Below are positions 16,952-25,357 of a DNA stretch of 64,000 bases, in pieces. Source of the stretch: Oscillospiraceae bacterium. Lineage in GTDB: Bacteria; Bacillota; Clostridia; Oscillospirales; Oscillospiraceae. The notes under the pieces are model-generated. The model was given only the letters and a program-made list of their open reading frames with translations, was not told the DNA's origin and searched no databases. The stretch lies in the NCBI GenBank assembly GCA_902775355.1, contig CACYLY010000014.1, forward strand, positions 1-64,000, written 5' to 3'. How positions within the stretch are numbered: the stretch's first letter is position 1; every line of letters begins with the position of its first letter. The position numbers were made by a program, and so were the translations under genes.

Positions 16952-17437
16952 ATGAAGAAGTCCCTTGCGCTGCTGCTGGTTCTGTCCATGGTGTTTGCCC
17001 TGTGCGCCTGCGGTGGCGGCGTTAAAAAGCTTACGGTCCAGGAGGTGGAGGCCGCCTATGAGAAAAGCGACGGGAAGCTGCAGACCGAGACCTCCGGCGA
17101 CAATGTGACGAGCTTTACCTACGTGCTGGAGGATATCAACGCGAAAAAGCTGGTCGACAAGGACTATGTCCGCGACGCCGTCGACGCCGTGCTGAGCGGA
17201 GACGCCTCCCGGATCACCTACAACCATATTAAGGTCTCCCGCGCCGTGTTGGCGATGATGAACACCCTGGTCCTTCTCGGAGAGGGAGATGACGAGGACT
17301 TCGACTCCAGCGCGTTTATCGAAAGCATCCTGGAGATCCTCTGCGACAACAAGACCCCCGAATACAGCGGCTGGACGGTCTCCACAAAGATCGACCAGAG
17401 CGCCGACACGCTGACCATCACCGTCAGCTCCAAATAA
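16952..17437 (+). CDS. small lipoprotein, unknown
   Basis: The 161-residue lipoprotein has the signal MKKSLALLLVLSMVFALCAC and the lipid-modified Cys followed by GGGVKK. The mature region is acidic (GEGDDEDFDSS) and ends in a beta-strand-like segment (SADTLTITVSSK). Strong ribosome site AGGAGG. The N-terminus resembles that of the preceding lipoprotein, but the mature domains do not obviously align, so they may share only export and expression. Confidence 0.78.
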   Translation: MKKSLALLLVLSMVFALCACGGGVKKLTVQEVEAAYEKSDGKLQTETSGDNVTSFTYVLEDINAKKLVDKDYVRDAVDAVLSGDASRITYNHIKVSRAVLAMMNTLVLLGEGDDEDFDSSAFIESILEILCDNKTPEYSGWTVSTKIDQSADTLTITVSSK

Positions 17438-17527
17438 GCGGGAAGGCCGTCCTCTGCCGCCCGGAAAACGGGCTCGGCCGACCGGCTCCGCTCAAGGAAT
17501 AAAAAACAAGAGAAAAGAGGTCGTATC

Positions 17528-17911
17528 ATGAGCAAAAGCAAGAAAATCGTATCTCTCGCGCTTCTGGCCCTCGGGCTGCTGATGGTGATCTCCGGCGTCG
17601 TCCTGATCTGCCAGATGGGCGCAAGCCATACCGGCGGAAACGGAGGCCTGTCCCGCGCTTCCACCTCCATCAGATTCAACGCGGATTTTTACACCACCTC
17701 CGCGCAGGCTACCGGACTGGCGGCCAACAGCGTCATAGATATTTACAAGCTGCTCTCCTTTGTTTCCGGCATGTTCTTCATCTTCGCCGGCGGCATGGAT
17801 ATCTGCCTGACCCTGTTGAAGTTTGATATCGAGGACGAGCTTCGGCAACACCTCCCCTCCCGCAAGGAAGCGCCGAAGCCGGAGGACGCCGTCCAGCCTC
17901 CTTCCCTCTGA
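17528..17911 (+). CDS. small two-helix membrane protein, unknown
   Basis: The 127-residue protein has a first helix at residues ~7-29 (IVSLALLALGLLMVISGVVLI), an exposed polar loop of ~45 residues, and a second helix (LLSFVSGMFFIFAGGMDICLTLL). It ends in a charged, Pro-rich cytoplasmic tail. The ATG follows AAAAGAGGTCGTATC. It closes the small-protein run and is followed by a terminator. Confidence 0.7.
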   Translation: MSKSKKIVSLALLALGLLMVISGVVLICQMGASHTGGNGGLSRASTSIRFNADFYTTSAQATGLAANSVIDIYKLLSFVSGMFFIFAGGMDICLTLLKFDIEDELRQHLPSRKEAPKPEDAVQPPSL

Positions 17912-17950
17912 TAAAACGCCTTGACGGAGAAAGCTCCGTTCTTCCCGCAT

Positions 17951-17988
17951 AAACAGGGACGCAGCGGTTTCGCTGCGTCCCTGTTTTT
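17951..17988. terminator. bidirectional terminator
   Basis: The stem AAACAGGGACGCAGCG / CGCTGCGTCCCTGTTT has T-runs on both strands. It separates the plus-strand small-protein genes from the minus-strand acetyltransferase gene. Confidence 0.88.
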
Positions 17989-18010
17989 CACGATCCTCAA
18001 AACGGAAAGC

Positions 18011-18643
18011 TCAAATCTGCTCCCCCAGCTCCGCGATCAGCTTTTCCAGCTCTTTCGCGAATTGCCCGATGTGCAGCCCGTCGATGAAGCGGTGGTTGAC
18101 CTCGACGGAGAGGCCCAGCAGCAGGCGGCCGTTTTCCTCCGTGTATTTGCCCCAGGCGATGCGGGGGATGGCGTCGTCCGGATCCAGGTCCCGCTCGTTG
18201 GTGAGGGCGGTGAGATCCAGCCAGGGCAGGCAGGAGAGGAAGATCATGTCGATCCCCTCGCCGGAAAAGTCGATGAAGAAGTCCTGCTCCTCCGCCTTTT
18301 CCCCGGCCGCGGCGCAGAAGTCCTCCAGGCTCCCCTCGCAGGGCAGGGTGACGATCTGGAAGTTCTCGTTCCCGGGCTTCAGATGGGTGAAGCTGGGCCG
18401 GCGGCTCTCCAGGCGCACCAGCTGACCCTCCCGCAGGGCGTAGGAGAAGGCCTCCACCCGCCCCAGGGCCCGGGTGCACAGCCAGATCATGCTGTGGTAG
18501 AAGGACAGGCCCCGCTCTTTGGTATAACGCCGCAGCGCCGTCACGTCCAGGCGGAAGGTGACGGCGTAGAAGGGATGGGAAATGCCGGAGAAAAATTCAT
18601 AGATTTCCCGTCTCGGCCAGCTCTCCGGGTCAACGGGCCGCAT
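18011..18643 (-). CDS. chloramphenicol acetyltransferase-like protein
   Basis: This 210-residue protein is related to the CAT acyltransferase fold, which transfers acetyl from acetyl-CoA to a hydroxyl. The catalytic His region reads VNHRFIDGLHIGQF, matching HHxxxDGxHxG except that the first His is Asn. DFSGEGIDMIFLSCLPWLDLTAL aligns with the family middle strand. The ATG at 18643 follows CGGGAG and overlaps the end of tdk by 14 bases, so the two are translationally coupled. Whether it confers resistance cannot be told; many chromosomal CAT-like genes act on other substrates. Confidence 0.78.
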   Translation of the reverse strand: MRPVDPESWPRREIYEFFSGISHPFYAVTFRLDVTALRRYTKERGLSFYHSMIWLCTRALGRVEAFSYALREGQLVRLESRRPSFTHLKPGNENFQIVTLPCEGSLEDFCAAAGEKAEEQDFFIDFSGEGIDMIFLSCLPWLDLTALTNERDLDPDDAIPRIAWGKYTEENGRLLLGLSVEVNHRFIDGLHIGQFAKELEKLIAELGEQI

Positions 18644-19217
18644 CCTGCTGCTCCCGGATCTTCCGCTTCCAGCAGCTGTGGCACATGGCCACATAGCTGT
18701 CGTTGCCGCCCAGCATCACCTGGGCGCCCTCGGTGACGACCCGTCCGGCCCCGTCGATGCGGGCGTTCACCGTGGCCTTGCGGCCGCAGGTGCAGATGGT
18801 CTTGATCTCGGTGATGGAATCCGCCAGCTCCATGAGCCGCCGGGCGCCGGGGAAGAAATGGGTCAAAAAGTCCGTCCGCAGGCCGAAGCACAGCACCGGC
18901 AGATCGTCCTCGTCCACCAGGGTCCGCAGCTGGTCGATCTGCTCGGGGGTGAAGAACTGGGCCTCGTCAGCGATGATGACGTCGTGCTTTCCGGCCTCCC
19001 GGTAGGCCTCGATGATGTCCTGCTCCGGGGTGATGACCTGGGCCTTGTTCGCCAGGCCGATGCGGCTGCGGATCACGTCCGCCCCGTCCCGGGTGTCCAC
19101 GCTGGGCTTGATGAGCCAGACGGTCATGCCCTGCTCCTCGTAGTTGAATTTGGTGATCAGCGCCTGGGCGGACTTGGAAGAGCCCATCGCGCCGTATTTG
19201 AAGTATAGCTTTGCCAT
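18630..19217 (-). CDS. tdk: thymidine kinase
   Basis: This 195-residue type II thymidine kinase phosphorylates thymidine to dTMP in salvage. P-loop GAMGSSKSAQAL at residues 9-20, Walker B DVIIADEAQFF, and the zinc/lasso region ICTCGRKATVNARI...CHSC with four Cys are all present. The ribosome site AAGGAAAGGAG is adjacent to CTATAAGGAA, the edge of a palindromic repeat unit that begins at ~19233. It overlaps the CAT-like gene downstream. Confidence 0.95.
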   Translation of the reverse strand: MAKLYFKYGAMGSSKSAQALITKFNYEEQGMTVWLIKPSVDTRDGADVIRSRIGLANKAQVITPEQDIIEAYREAGKHDVIIADEAQFFTPEQIDQLRTLVDEDDLPVLCFGLRTDFLTHFFPGARRLMELADSITEIKTICTCGRKATVNARIDGAGRVVTEGAQVMLGGNDSYVAMCHSCWKRKIREQQDAAR

Positions 19218-19585
19218 TTCAATCTCCTTTCCTTATAGGCTCCCTCTCCGAGGGCCTTGGGTCTGTCGCGCCGCCGTCTCCCGCGAGCGCCGTGACTGAG
19301 GGAGCGTCGGTCCGAGACGGCGGGCGCGACCTGAAGCGTCCCTACGGGGAGGGCGGGCGTCAGCGCCGGCCGGACCCCTTCCGTCATCCGCCTCGCGTGA
19401 GATCGGCGGACGACACCTCCCCCGTGCGCGGGGAAGGCAAATACTCCCTCCGTCATCCGGCTTGCGTGAGACGCCGGATGACACCTCCCTCAGAGAGGGA
19501 GGCAAGAGCCCCGCATCCCCGTCTTCTACGAACTACGAACTCCGTACCGCCGTGTCCCCGTCTTCTACGAACTACGAACTACGAA
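19218..19585. repeat. palindromic repeat cluster plus heptad repeats, non-coding
   Basis: No gene is seen. The stretch carries palindromic units of the GTCATCC...GGATGAC type (19384-19418 and 19450-19500) with their GAGGGAGG arms. Two near-identical blocks follow at 19513-19541 and 19556-19588, made of CTACGAA heptads (read GTTCGTA on the udk strand) plus CCCCGTCTTC. The second block runs into the udk stop codon. Confidence 0.75.
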
Positions 19586-20203
19586 CTACTGCATCAGATG
19601 CGCCCGGACCCGCTCGATGACCATTTCCAGGGCCACCTGGTTGTGGCCGCCCTGGGGGATGATCACGTCCGCCCGGCGCTTGGAGGGCTCCACAAACTGC
19701 TCGTGCATGGGCTTGACGGTGTTGAGATACTGGTCGATGACGCCCTCCAGGCTCCGGCCCCGATCCCGCACGTCCCGCACGATGCGGCGCAGGATGCGCA
19801 CGTCCGCGTCGGTGTCCACGTAGATCTTGATATCCATCTCCCGGCACAGCTCCAGGCTCTCGTAGATCAGGATGCCCTCCACGATGATGACCCGGGTGGG
19901 GCGGATGAGGATGGTCTTGTCCGTCCGGTCGTGGATGGAATAGTCATAGACCGGGCAGAGGATGCTCTTGCCCTGCTTGAGCTGCCGGATGTGCTCCAGC
20001 ATCAGGTCCGTGTCAAAGGCGTTGGGGTGGTCGTAGTTGAGCTTGGACCGCTCCTCGAAGGGCATGTCGTGATGGGCCTTGTAGTAGTTGTCGTGGTGGA
20101 TTACCGAGACGTCCTCTCCGAAGGCCTGGATGAGTCTGCGGGTGATGGTGGTCTTGCCGCTGCCGGTGCCGCCGGCGATGCCGATTACCATGATGTCTTG
20201 CAT
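19586..20203 (-). CDS. udk: uridine kinase
   Basis: The 205-residue enzyme phosphorylates uridine and cytidine. The P-loop GIAGGTGSGKTTITRRL is at residues 8-24. HHDNYYKAH and the acceptor-site region NYDHPNAFDTDL follow, with IIVEGILIY and the lid DVRDRGRSLEGVIDQYL. The ATG follows GGAGGAAAGGCT. The stop codon TAG is itself part of a GTAGTTC heptad tract that continues downstream. It belongs to a salvage neighbourhood with tdk and deoD. Confidence 0.96.
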   Translation of the reverse strand: MQDIMVIGIAGGTGSGKTTITRRLIQAFGEDVSVIHHDNYYKAHHDMPFEERSKLNYDHPNAFDTDLMLEHIRQLKQGKSILCPVYDYSIHDRTDKTILIRPTRVIIVEGILIYESLELCREMDIKIYVDTDADVRILRRIVRDVRDRGRSLEGVIDQYLNTVKPMHEQFVEPSKRRADVIIPQGGHNQVALEMVIERVRAHLMQ

Positions 20204-20280
20204 AGCCTTTCCTCCATCCTGTTTCGGCGCTTTTCGCCTTGTTTCGCCTTATCATACCATAGTTCTTTCTCTCTTTCAAT

Positions 20281-20309
20281 TTGACTTTTCACTTTTTCTT
20301 CGCTATACT
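20281..20309 (+). promoter_or_regulatory. sigma-A type promoter of deoD
   Basis: TTGACT, 17 bases, TATACT, 50 bases upstream of the deoD start. Confidence 0.75.
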
Positions 20310-20359
20310 GAAATGCAAGAGCATCCCGCTTAATCGAACTACAAAAGGAGGAACCCGTC

Positions 20360-21097
20360 ATGCCGATCCCCACCCCTCATATCAACGCAAAAAAAGAAGA
20401 TTTTGCCAAAACCGTTCTGATGCCAGGCGACCCCCTGCGGGCCAAGTTCATTGCCGAGACCTTCCTCACCGATCCGGTGCTGGTCAATAACGTCCGCGGC
20501 GTTCAGGGCCACACCGGCACCTGGAAGGGCGTGCCCGTCACGGTCATGGCCTCGGGCATGGGCATCCCCTCCATCGGGATCTACAGCTGGGAGCTGTTCC
20601 ATTTCTACGATGTGGACAACATCATCCGCATCGGCTCCGCCGGCGCGCTGCAGGACAATATCAAGCTGCGGGACATCGTGATCGCCCAGGGCGCCTGCAC
20701 CAACTCCAGCTATGTCAAGAGCTTCGGGCTGGGCGAGCTGGCCACGTACGCCCCCATCGCGGACTTCACCCTGCTGTCCAAGGCCGTGGAGGCCGCCCGG
20801 GAGCACGGGATCGACCCCCACGTGGGCAACATCCTGTCCTCCGACCCCTTCTACACCCCCGAGGGCCACGGCAAGAACGACGAGTGGAAGCGCATGGGCG
20901 TGCTGGCCGTGGAGATGGAGGCCGCCGGTCTCTATGCCAACGCCGCCTATGCCCACAAGCGGGCCCTGTGCATCTGCACCATCTCCGACCACATCTACCG
21001 TCCGCAGGACAATCTGACCGCCGAGGAGCGGCAGGTGGGCTTCACCCAGATGATGGAGATCGCCCTGGATACCGCCGTGAAGATGGCCCAGCTCTGA
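20360..21097 (+). CDS. deoD: purine nucleoside phosphorylase, DeoD type
   Basis: The 245-residue hexameric-type phosphorylase cleaves purine (deoxy)nucleosides with phosphate. MPGDPLRAKFIAETFL and GHTGTWKG carry the phosphate-binding residues. GMGIPSIGIYSWEL and RIGSAGALQ are family blocks. VEMEAAGLYA is the ribose-binding segment, and TISDHIYRP holds the catalytic Asp. The ATG follows AAAGGAGG. It has its own promoter and terminator and precedes a nucleoside importer locus, consistent with uptake followed by phosphorolysis. Confidence 0.97.
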   Translation: MPIPTPHINAKKEDFAKTVLMPGDPLRAKFIAETFLTDPVLVNNVRGVQGHTGTWKGVPVTVMASGMGIPSIGIYSWELFHFYDVDNIIRIGSAGALQDNIKLRDIVIAQGACTNSSYVKSFGLGELATYAPIADFTLLSKAVEAAREHGIDPHVGNILSSDPFYTPEGHGKNDEWKRMGVLAVEMEAAGLYANAAYAHKRALCICTISDHIYRPQDNLTAEERQVGFTQMMEIALDTAVKMAQL

Positions 21098-21115
21098 TCC
21101 TTCCTCCGCTTCGGA

Positions 21116-21150
21116 AACCGGAGGCGCCTTTCGGCGCCTTCGGTTTTTTC
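21116..21150 (+). terminator. rho-independent terminator after deoD
   Basis: AACCGGAGGCGCC / GGCGCCTTCGGTT stem followed by T6. Confidence 0.9.
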
Positions 21151-21205
21151 GTCATGCTGACCAGCGGGGACGAAAAGCACCTTCGTATTTTGTTGAAACT
21201 TTTCC

Positions 21206-21235
21206 TTGATTTACACTGTGGGGACATGCTATAAT
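21206..21235 (+). promoter_or_regulatory. promoter of the BMP lipoprotein gene
   Basis: TTGATT, 18 bases, TATAAT, 67 bases before the ATG at 21303. Confidence 0.65.
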
Positions 21236-21302
21236 ACTGTGCGGTACGGCGAGGAGCCGTTCCCAAATCAGTCCATCAAAATCATTTAATGGAGGAAAAA
21301 AA

Positions 21303-22511
21303 ATGAAAAAGATTCTCGCACTGCTTCTGGCTCTGTGCATGGTTCTTGCTCTGGCTGCCTGCGGCGAAACCGCTCCTGCCGAGAAGCCCGCTGAAGAGCC
21401 CGCTGCCGAGCCCGCCGCCGAGCCCGCTGCTGAGCCCGCCGCTGAGCCCGCTGCCACCTCGAACATCCGCGTTGCCATGATCACCGACTACGGCGACATC
21501 ACCGACCAGTCCTTCAACCAGACCACCTATGAGGCCTGCAAGGAGTACTGCGAGGGCGCCGGCCTGGACTTCAAGTACTACAAGCCCGGTTCCGACTCTG
21601 ACGACGACCGTATCACCATGATTGAGAACGCCATCGAGGAAGGCTTCAACGTCGTCGTGATGCCCGGCTACGCCTTTGCTCCCGCCATCGTCGCCACCGC
21701 CCCCAACTACCCCGACGTCACCTTCATCGCGCTGGACGTCTCCGAGTATGACCTGCAGGACGCCAACGGCACCGCCGCTGACTTCTCCTGGGTCTACCCC
21801 GCCAACCTCTACTCCGCTGTTTACCAGGAAGAGCTGTGCGGCTACATGGCCGGCTACGCTGCTGTGAAGCTGGGCTACAAGAACCTGGGCTTCCTGGGCG
21901 GCATGGCTGTTCCCGCCGTTATCCGCTACGGCTACGGCTTCGTGCAGGGCGTTGACGCTGCCGCTGCCGAGCTGGGTCTGACCGACGTCACTGTCAACTA
22001 CGCTTACGGCAACCAGTTCTACGGCGACGCTGACATCACCGCCGCTATGGATACCTGGTACGCCGGCGGCACCGAGATCGTCTTCGCCTGCGGCGGCGGC
22101 ATCTTCACCTCCGCTGCTGAGGCTGCTGCCAAGGTCAATGGCAAGGTCATCGGCGTTGACGTTGACCAGGCTCCCACCATCGACGGCCTGTACGGCGAGG
22201 GCATGACCGTTACCTCCGCCATGAAGGGTCTGGCTCCCACCGTCAAGACCATGCTGGCTGCTGTTCAGGCCGGCAAGTTCGAGGGCGGCAAGGTCGAGAC
22301 TCTGGGCCTCGTGTCCGAGAATCCCGAAGAGAACTACGTGCAGATCCCCACTGGCACCACCCAGTTCTCCGACACCTTCACCCTGGAGGATTACCAGGCT
22401 CTGGTCGCCAAGATGTTCAAGGGCGAGATCACTGTTGACAACGACACCACCAAGACCGCTGCCGACTTCGCCACTGTCATCACCGTCAACGATCTGGGCA
22501 ACCTGAAGTAA
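21303..22511 (+). CDS. BMP-family ABC transporter substrate-binding lipoprotein (nucleoside)
   Basis: The 402-residue lipoprotein captures the substrate for the ABC importer encoded downstream. The signal MKKILALLLALCMVLALAAC ends at the modified Cys. A linker of repeated EPAA units (residues ~30-50) follows. The BMP fold is evident from VAMITDYGDITDQSFNQTTYEA, VVMPGYAF, FLGGMAVPAVIRYGYGFVQGV and IFACGGGIFTSAAEAA. The DITDQSFNQ motif is typical of purine-nucleoside-binding members. A terminator separates it from the ATPase gene, which would let the binding protein be made in excess. Confidence 0.93.
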   Translation: MKKILALLLALCMVLALAACGETAPAEKPAEEPAAEPAAEPAAEPAAEPAATSNIRVAMITDYGDITDQSFNQTTYEACKEYCEGAGLDFKYYKPGSDSDDDRITMIENAIEEGFNVVVMPGYAFAPAIVATAPNYPDVTFIALDVSEYDLQDANGTAADFSWVYPANLYSAVYQEELCGYMAGYAAVKLGYKNLGFLGGMAVPAVIRYGYGFVQGVDAAAAELGLTDVTVNYAYGNQFYGDADITAAMDTWYAGGTEIVFACGGGIFTSAAEAAAKVNGKVIGVDVDQAPTIDGLYGEGMTVTSAMKGLAPTVKTMLAAVQAGKFEGGKVETLGLVSENPEENYVQIPTGTTQFSDTFTLEDYQALVAKMFKGEITVDNDTTKTAADFATVITVNDLGNLK

Positions 22512-22530
22512 TTCCCTTCCCATCGCATTT

Positions 22531-22561
22531 AAAGGGCAGGCCGAAAGGCCTGTCCTTTTTC
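22531..22561 (+). terminator. terminator between binding protein and ABC genes
   Basis: AAAGGGCAGGCC / GGCCTGTCCTTT hairpin and T5. It probably allows partial read-through and so differential expression. Confidence 0.88.
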
Positions 22562-22587
22562 TATTTGCTCTTTTTCTTCATTTTTTG

Positions 22588-22617
22588 TTTACAAACCGCC
22601 CCTCTCTGTTGTAAAAT
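22588..22617 (+). promoter_or_regulatory. possible promoter of the nucleoside ABC operon
   Basis: TTTACA, 18 bases, TAAAAT, 36 bases before the TTG start of the ATPase gene. Confidence 0.5.
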
Positions 22618-22652
22618 GTTTTTATGATTCCTAACAAGGGAGGTCGATACCG

Positions 22653-24191
22653 TTGGATAGTCCGTACGCAATCGAGATGCTGCACATCACAAAAAGATTC
22701 CCCGGCATCATCGCCAACGACAATATCACCCTCCAGTTGAAAAAGGGCGAGATCCACGCCCTTCTGGGGGAAAACGGCGCTGGCAAATCCACGCTGATGA
22801 GCGTTCTGTTCGGCCTGTACCAGGCGGAGGAGGGCATCATCAAGAAAGATGGCGTTGAGGTCCAGATCAAAGACCCCAACGACGCAAACCGTCTGGGCAT
22901 CGGCATGGTGCACCAGCATTTCAAGCTGGTGGAATGCTTCTCTGTTCTGGACAACATCATTCTCGGCGTTGAGCCCACAAAGAACGGCTTTCTCCAGAAG
23001 AAGGAGGCCCGGGAAAAGGTCATGGCCCTGTCTGACAAGTACGGCCTGAGCGTGAACCCGGACGCCATCATCGAGGACATCACCGTCGGCATGCAGCAGC
23101 GCACCGAGATCCTGAAGATGCTGTACCGCGACAATGAGATCCTGATCTTCGACGAGCCCACCTCCGTCCTCACCCCCCAGGAGATCGACGAGCTGATGCA
23201 GATCATGAAGAACCTGGCGGCCGAGGGCAAGAGCATCCTGTTCATCTCCCACAAGCTGGCGGAGATCATGGCTGTGGCCGACCGCTGCAGCGTGCTGCGC
23301 AAGGGCAAGTACATCGGCACCGTGGAGACCAGGAACACCACCATGGAGCAGCTGTCCGCCATGATGGTGGGCCGCAACGTCAACTTCCATGTGGAAAAGC
23401 AGCCCTGCCACCCCGGCGAGGTGATCCTGGACGTGAAGAACATGAGCGTCGCCTCCAAGGTCCACAAGAAGGACGCCGTGAAGGACGTGAGCTTCCAGGT
23501 CCGCGCCGGCGAGATCGTCTGCATCGCGGGCATCGACGGCAACGGTCAGACCGAGCTGGTCTACGGTCTCAGCGGTCTGGAGCCTCTCAAGTCCGGCTCC
23601 ATCACCCTCAAGGGGCAGGACATCACCAAGGCCTCCATCCGCAAGCGCTCCACCTCCGGCATGAGCCACATCCCCGAGGACCGGCACAAGCACGGTCTGG
23701 TGCTGGATTATCCCCTGGAGTACAACATGATCCTCCAGCGCTACTTCGAGCCGGAGTTCACCGACAAGATGGGCTTCCTGAAGCGCAAACCCATCCGGGA
23801 GTACGCCGAGCGGCTGATCGCCGAGTACGACGTGCGTTCCGGCCAGGGCCCCGTCACCCCCGCCCGCAGCATGTCCGGCGGCAACCAGCAGAAGGCCATC
23901 ATCGCCCGTGAGATCGACAAGAATCCCGATCTGCTGCTGGCCGTCCAGCCCACCCGCGGTCTGGACGTGGGCGCCATCGAATCCGTCCACAAGCAGCTGG
24001 TCGCCCAGCGGGACGCCGGCAAGGCCGTTCTGCTGGTCTCCCTGGAGCTGGACGAGGTCATGGACGTGCCCGACCGCATCCTGGTCATGTACGAGGGCGA
24101 GATCGTGGGCGAGCTGGATCCCAAGAAAACCACCCAGGAGGAGCTGGGCCTGTACATGGCAGGCGCCAAGAGAGATGAGGTGAAGGCATGA
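22653..24191 (+). CDS. nucleoside ABC transporter, tandem ATPase
   Basis: The 512-residue protein has two ABC domains, as in NupA/YufO and sugar-type importers. The first has Walker A GENGAGKSTLMSVLFG and Walker B ILIFDEPTSVLTPQE. The second has a degenerate P-loop GIDGNGQTELVYGLSG, signature MSGGNQQKAIIAREI and LLAVQPTRGLDVGA, the usual asymmetric pattern. The start is TTG at 22653, supported by AAGGGAGG eight bases upstream. It overlaps the permease gene by four bases, forming an operon with the two permeases. Confidence 0.93.
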   Translation: MDSPYAIEMLHITKRFPGIIANDNITLQLKKGEIHALLGENGAGKSTLMSVLFGLYQAEEGIIKKDGVEVQIKDPNDANRLGIGMVHQHFKLVECFSVLDNIILGVEPTKNGFLQKKEAREKVMALSDKYGLSVNPDAIIEDITVGMQQRTEILKMLYRDNEILIFDEPTSVLTPQEIDELMQIMKNLAAEGKSILFISHKLAEIMAVADRCSVLRKGKYIGTVETRNTTMEQLSAMMVGRNVNFHVEKQPCHPGEVILDVKNMSVASKVHKKDAVKDVSFQVRAGEIVCIAGIDGNGQTELVYGLSGLEPLKSGSITLKGQDITKASIRKRSTSGMSHIPEDRHKHGLVLDYPLEYNMILQRYFEPEFTDKMGFLKRKPIREYAERLIAEYDVRSGQGPVTPARSMSGGNQQKAIIAREIDKNPDLLLAVQPTRGLDVGAIESVHKQLVAQRDAGKAVLLVSLELDEVMDVPDRILVMYEGEIVGELDPKKTTQEELGLYMAGAKRDEVKA

Positions 24192-25357
24192 AAAAAATCC
24201 TGAAAAACGATGCCGTCCAGTCCCTGATCGCGTCTCTCCTGTGCATCATCCTGGGCCTGCTGATCGGCTACATCGTGCTGCTGTTCATTAACCCCGCCGG
24301 CGCCTGGGACGCTATCCTGGCCGTGCTGAAAAACTTCCTGAAAACCGCCAACCACGCCCGCCGCGTGAAGCTGCTGGGCGCCACCCTGGTCCGCACCGCC
24401 CCGCTGCTGATGTGCGGCCTGTCCGTGCTCTTTGCCTACAAGGTCGGCCTGTTCAACATCGGCGTCGCCGGTCAGTACGTCGCCGGCGTCTGCGCCAGCC
24501 TTTACGCCGCGCTGGCCTGGCACTGGGGCTGGCTGCCCTGCGTCCTCTTCGCCATCGTGGCCGCCGCCGCCCTGGGCGCCATCGTGGGCGTGCTCAAGGC
24601 CTACTGCAATGTCAACGAGGTCATCTCCGGCATCATGCTCAACTGGATCTCCCTGTATTCTACCAACATGATCCTGTCGAAATACAAGGAAGAGGCCAGC
24701 CACTATACCCTCTACCTGAGCAAGGCCTCCCCCAAGTCCATCCTGCCCGGCGCCGGACTGGACAAGCTGCTGGGCTATGACAAGGTCACCATCGCCATCC
24801 CTCTGGCCGTTGTGATCGCCATCGTGGTGTACATCGTGCTCAACCGCACCAAGTTCGGCTATGAGCTGCGGGCCACCGGCAACAACAAGAACGCCGCCAA
24901 GTACGCCGGCATGGCGGAGAAGCGCAACATCATCCTGACCCTGGTCATCGCGGGCGGCCTGGCCGGTCTCGGCGGCGCCATGCTGTACCTGACCGATATC
25001 GAGCGCTGGTCCGTTACCCAGACCTCCGTCCCCGGCATGGGCTTCAACGGCATCGCCGCCACCTTCCTGGGCGGCCTGAACCCCATCGGCACCATCTTCT
25101 CCTCCTTCTTCATCCAGCACATCACCGACGGCGGCCCCAACGTGGACACCACGTATTACTGCGCGCAGATCTCCGATCTGATCTCCTCCATCATCATCTA
25201 CCTCTGCGGCTTTGTGCTCTTCCTGAAGACCGCCATCAACCGGGGTCTTGCCAGGAGCGACGAGCGCCAGGCTGCGAAGGAAAAGGAGGCCGCGCAGGCG
25301 GCACAGGCCCCCAAACCGGAAGATGTTCCTGCCACTGAGAAAGGAGGCGAGAAGTAA
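24188..25357 (+). CDS. nucleoside ABC transporter permease 1
   Basis: The 389-residue permease of the BPD_transp_2 type (YufP/NupP-like) has about ten hydrophobic segments. Diagnostic stretches include APLLMCGLSVLFAYKVGLFNIGVAGQY, NVNEVISGIMLNWIS and ATGNNKNAAKYAGM. The last ~45 residues are a cytoplasmic Ala/Lys/Glu-rich tail. It overlaps the ATPase gene by four bases and the second permease gene by one base. Confidence 0.93.
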   Translation: MKKILKNDAVQSLIASLLCIILGLLIGYIVLLFINPAGAWDAILAVLKNFLKTANHARRVKLLGATLVRTAPLLMCGLSVLFAYKVGLFNIGVAGQYVAGVCASLYAALAWHWGWLPCVLFAIVAAAALGAIVGVLKAYCNVNEVISGIMLNWISLYSTNMILSKYKEEASHYTLYLSKASPKSILPGAGLDKLLGYDKVTIAIPLAVVIAIVVYIVLNRTKFGYELRATGNNKNAAKYAGMAEKRNIILTLVIAGGLAGLGGAMLYLTDIERWSVTQTSVPGMGFNGIAATFLGGLNPIGTIFSSFFIQHITDGGPNVDTTYYCAQISDLISSIIIYLCGFVLFLKTAINRGLARSDERQAAKEKEAAQAAQAPKPEDVPATEKGGEK

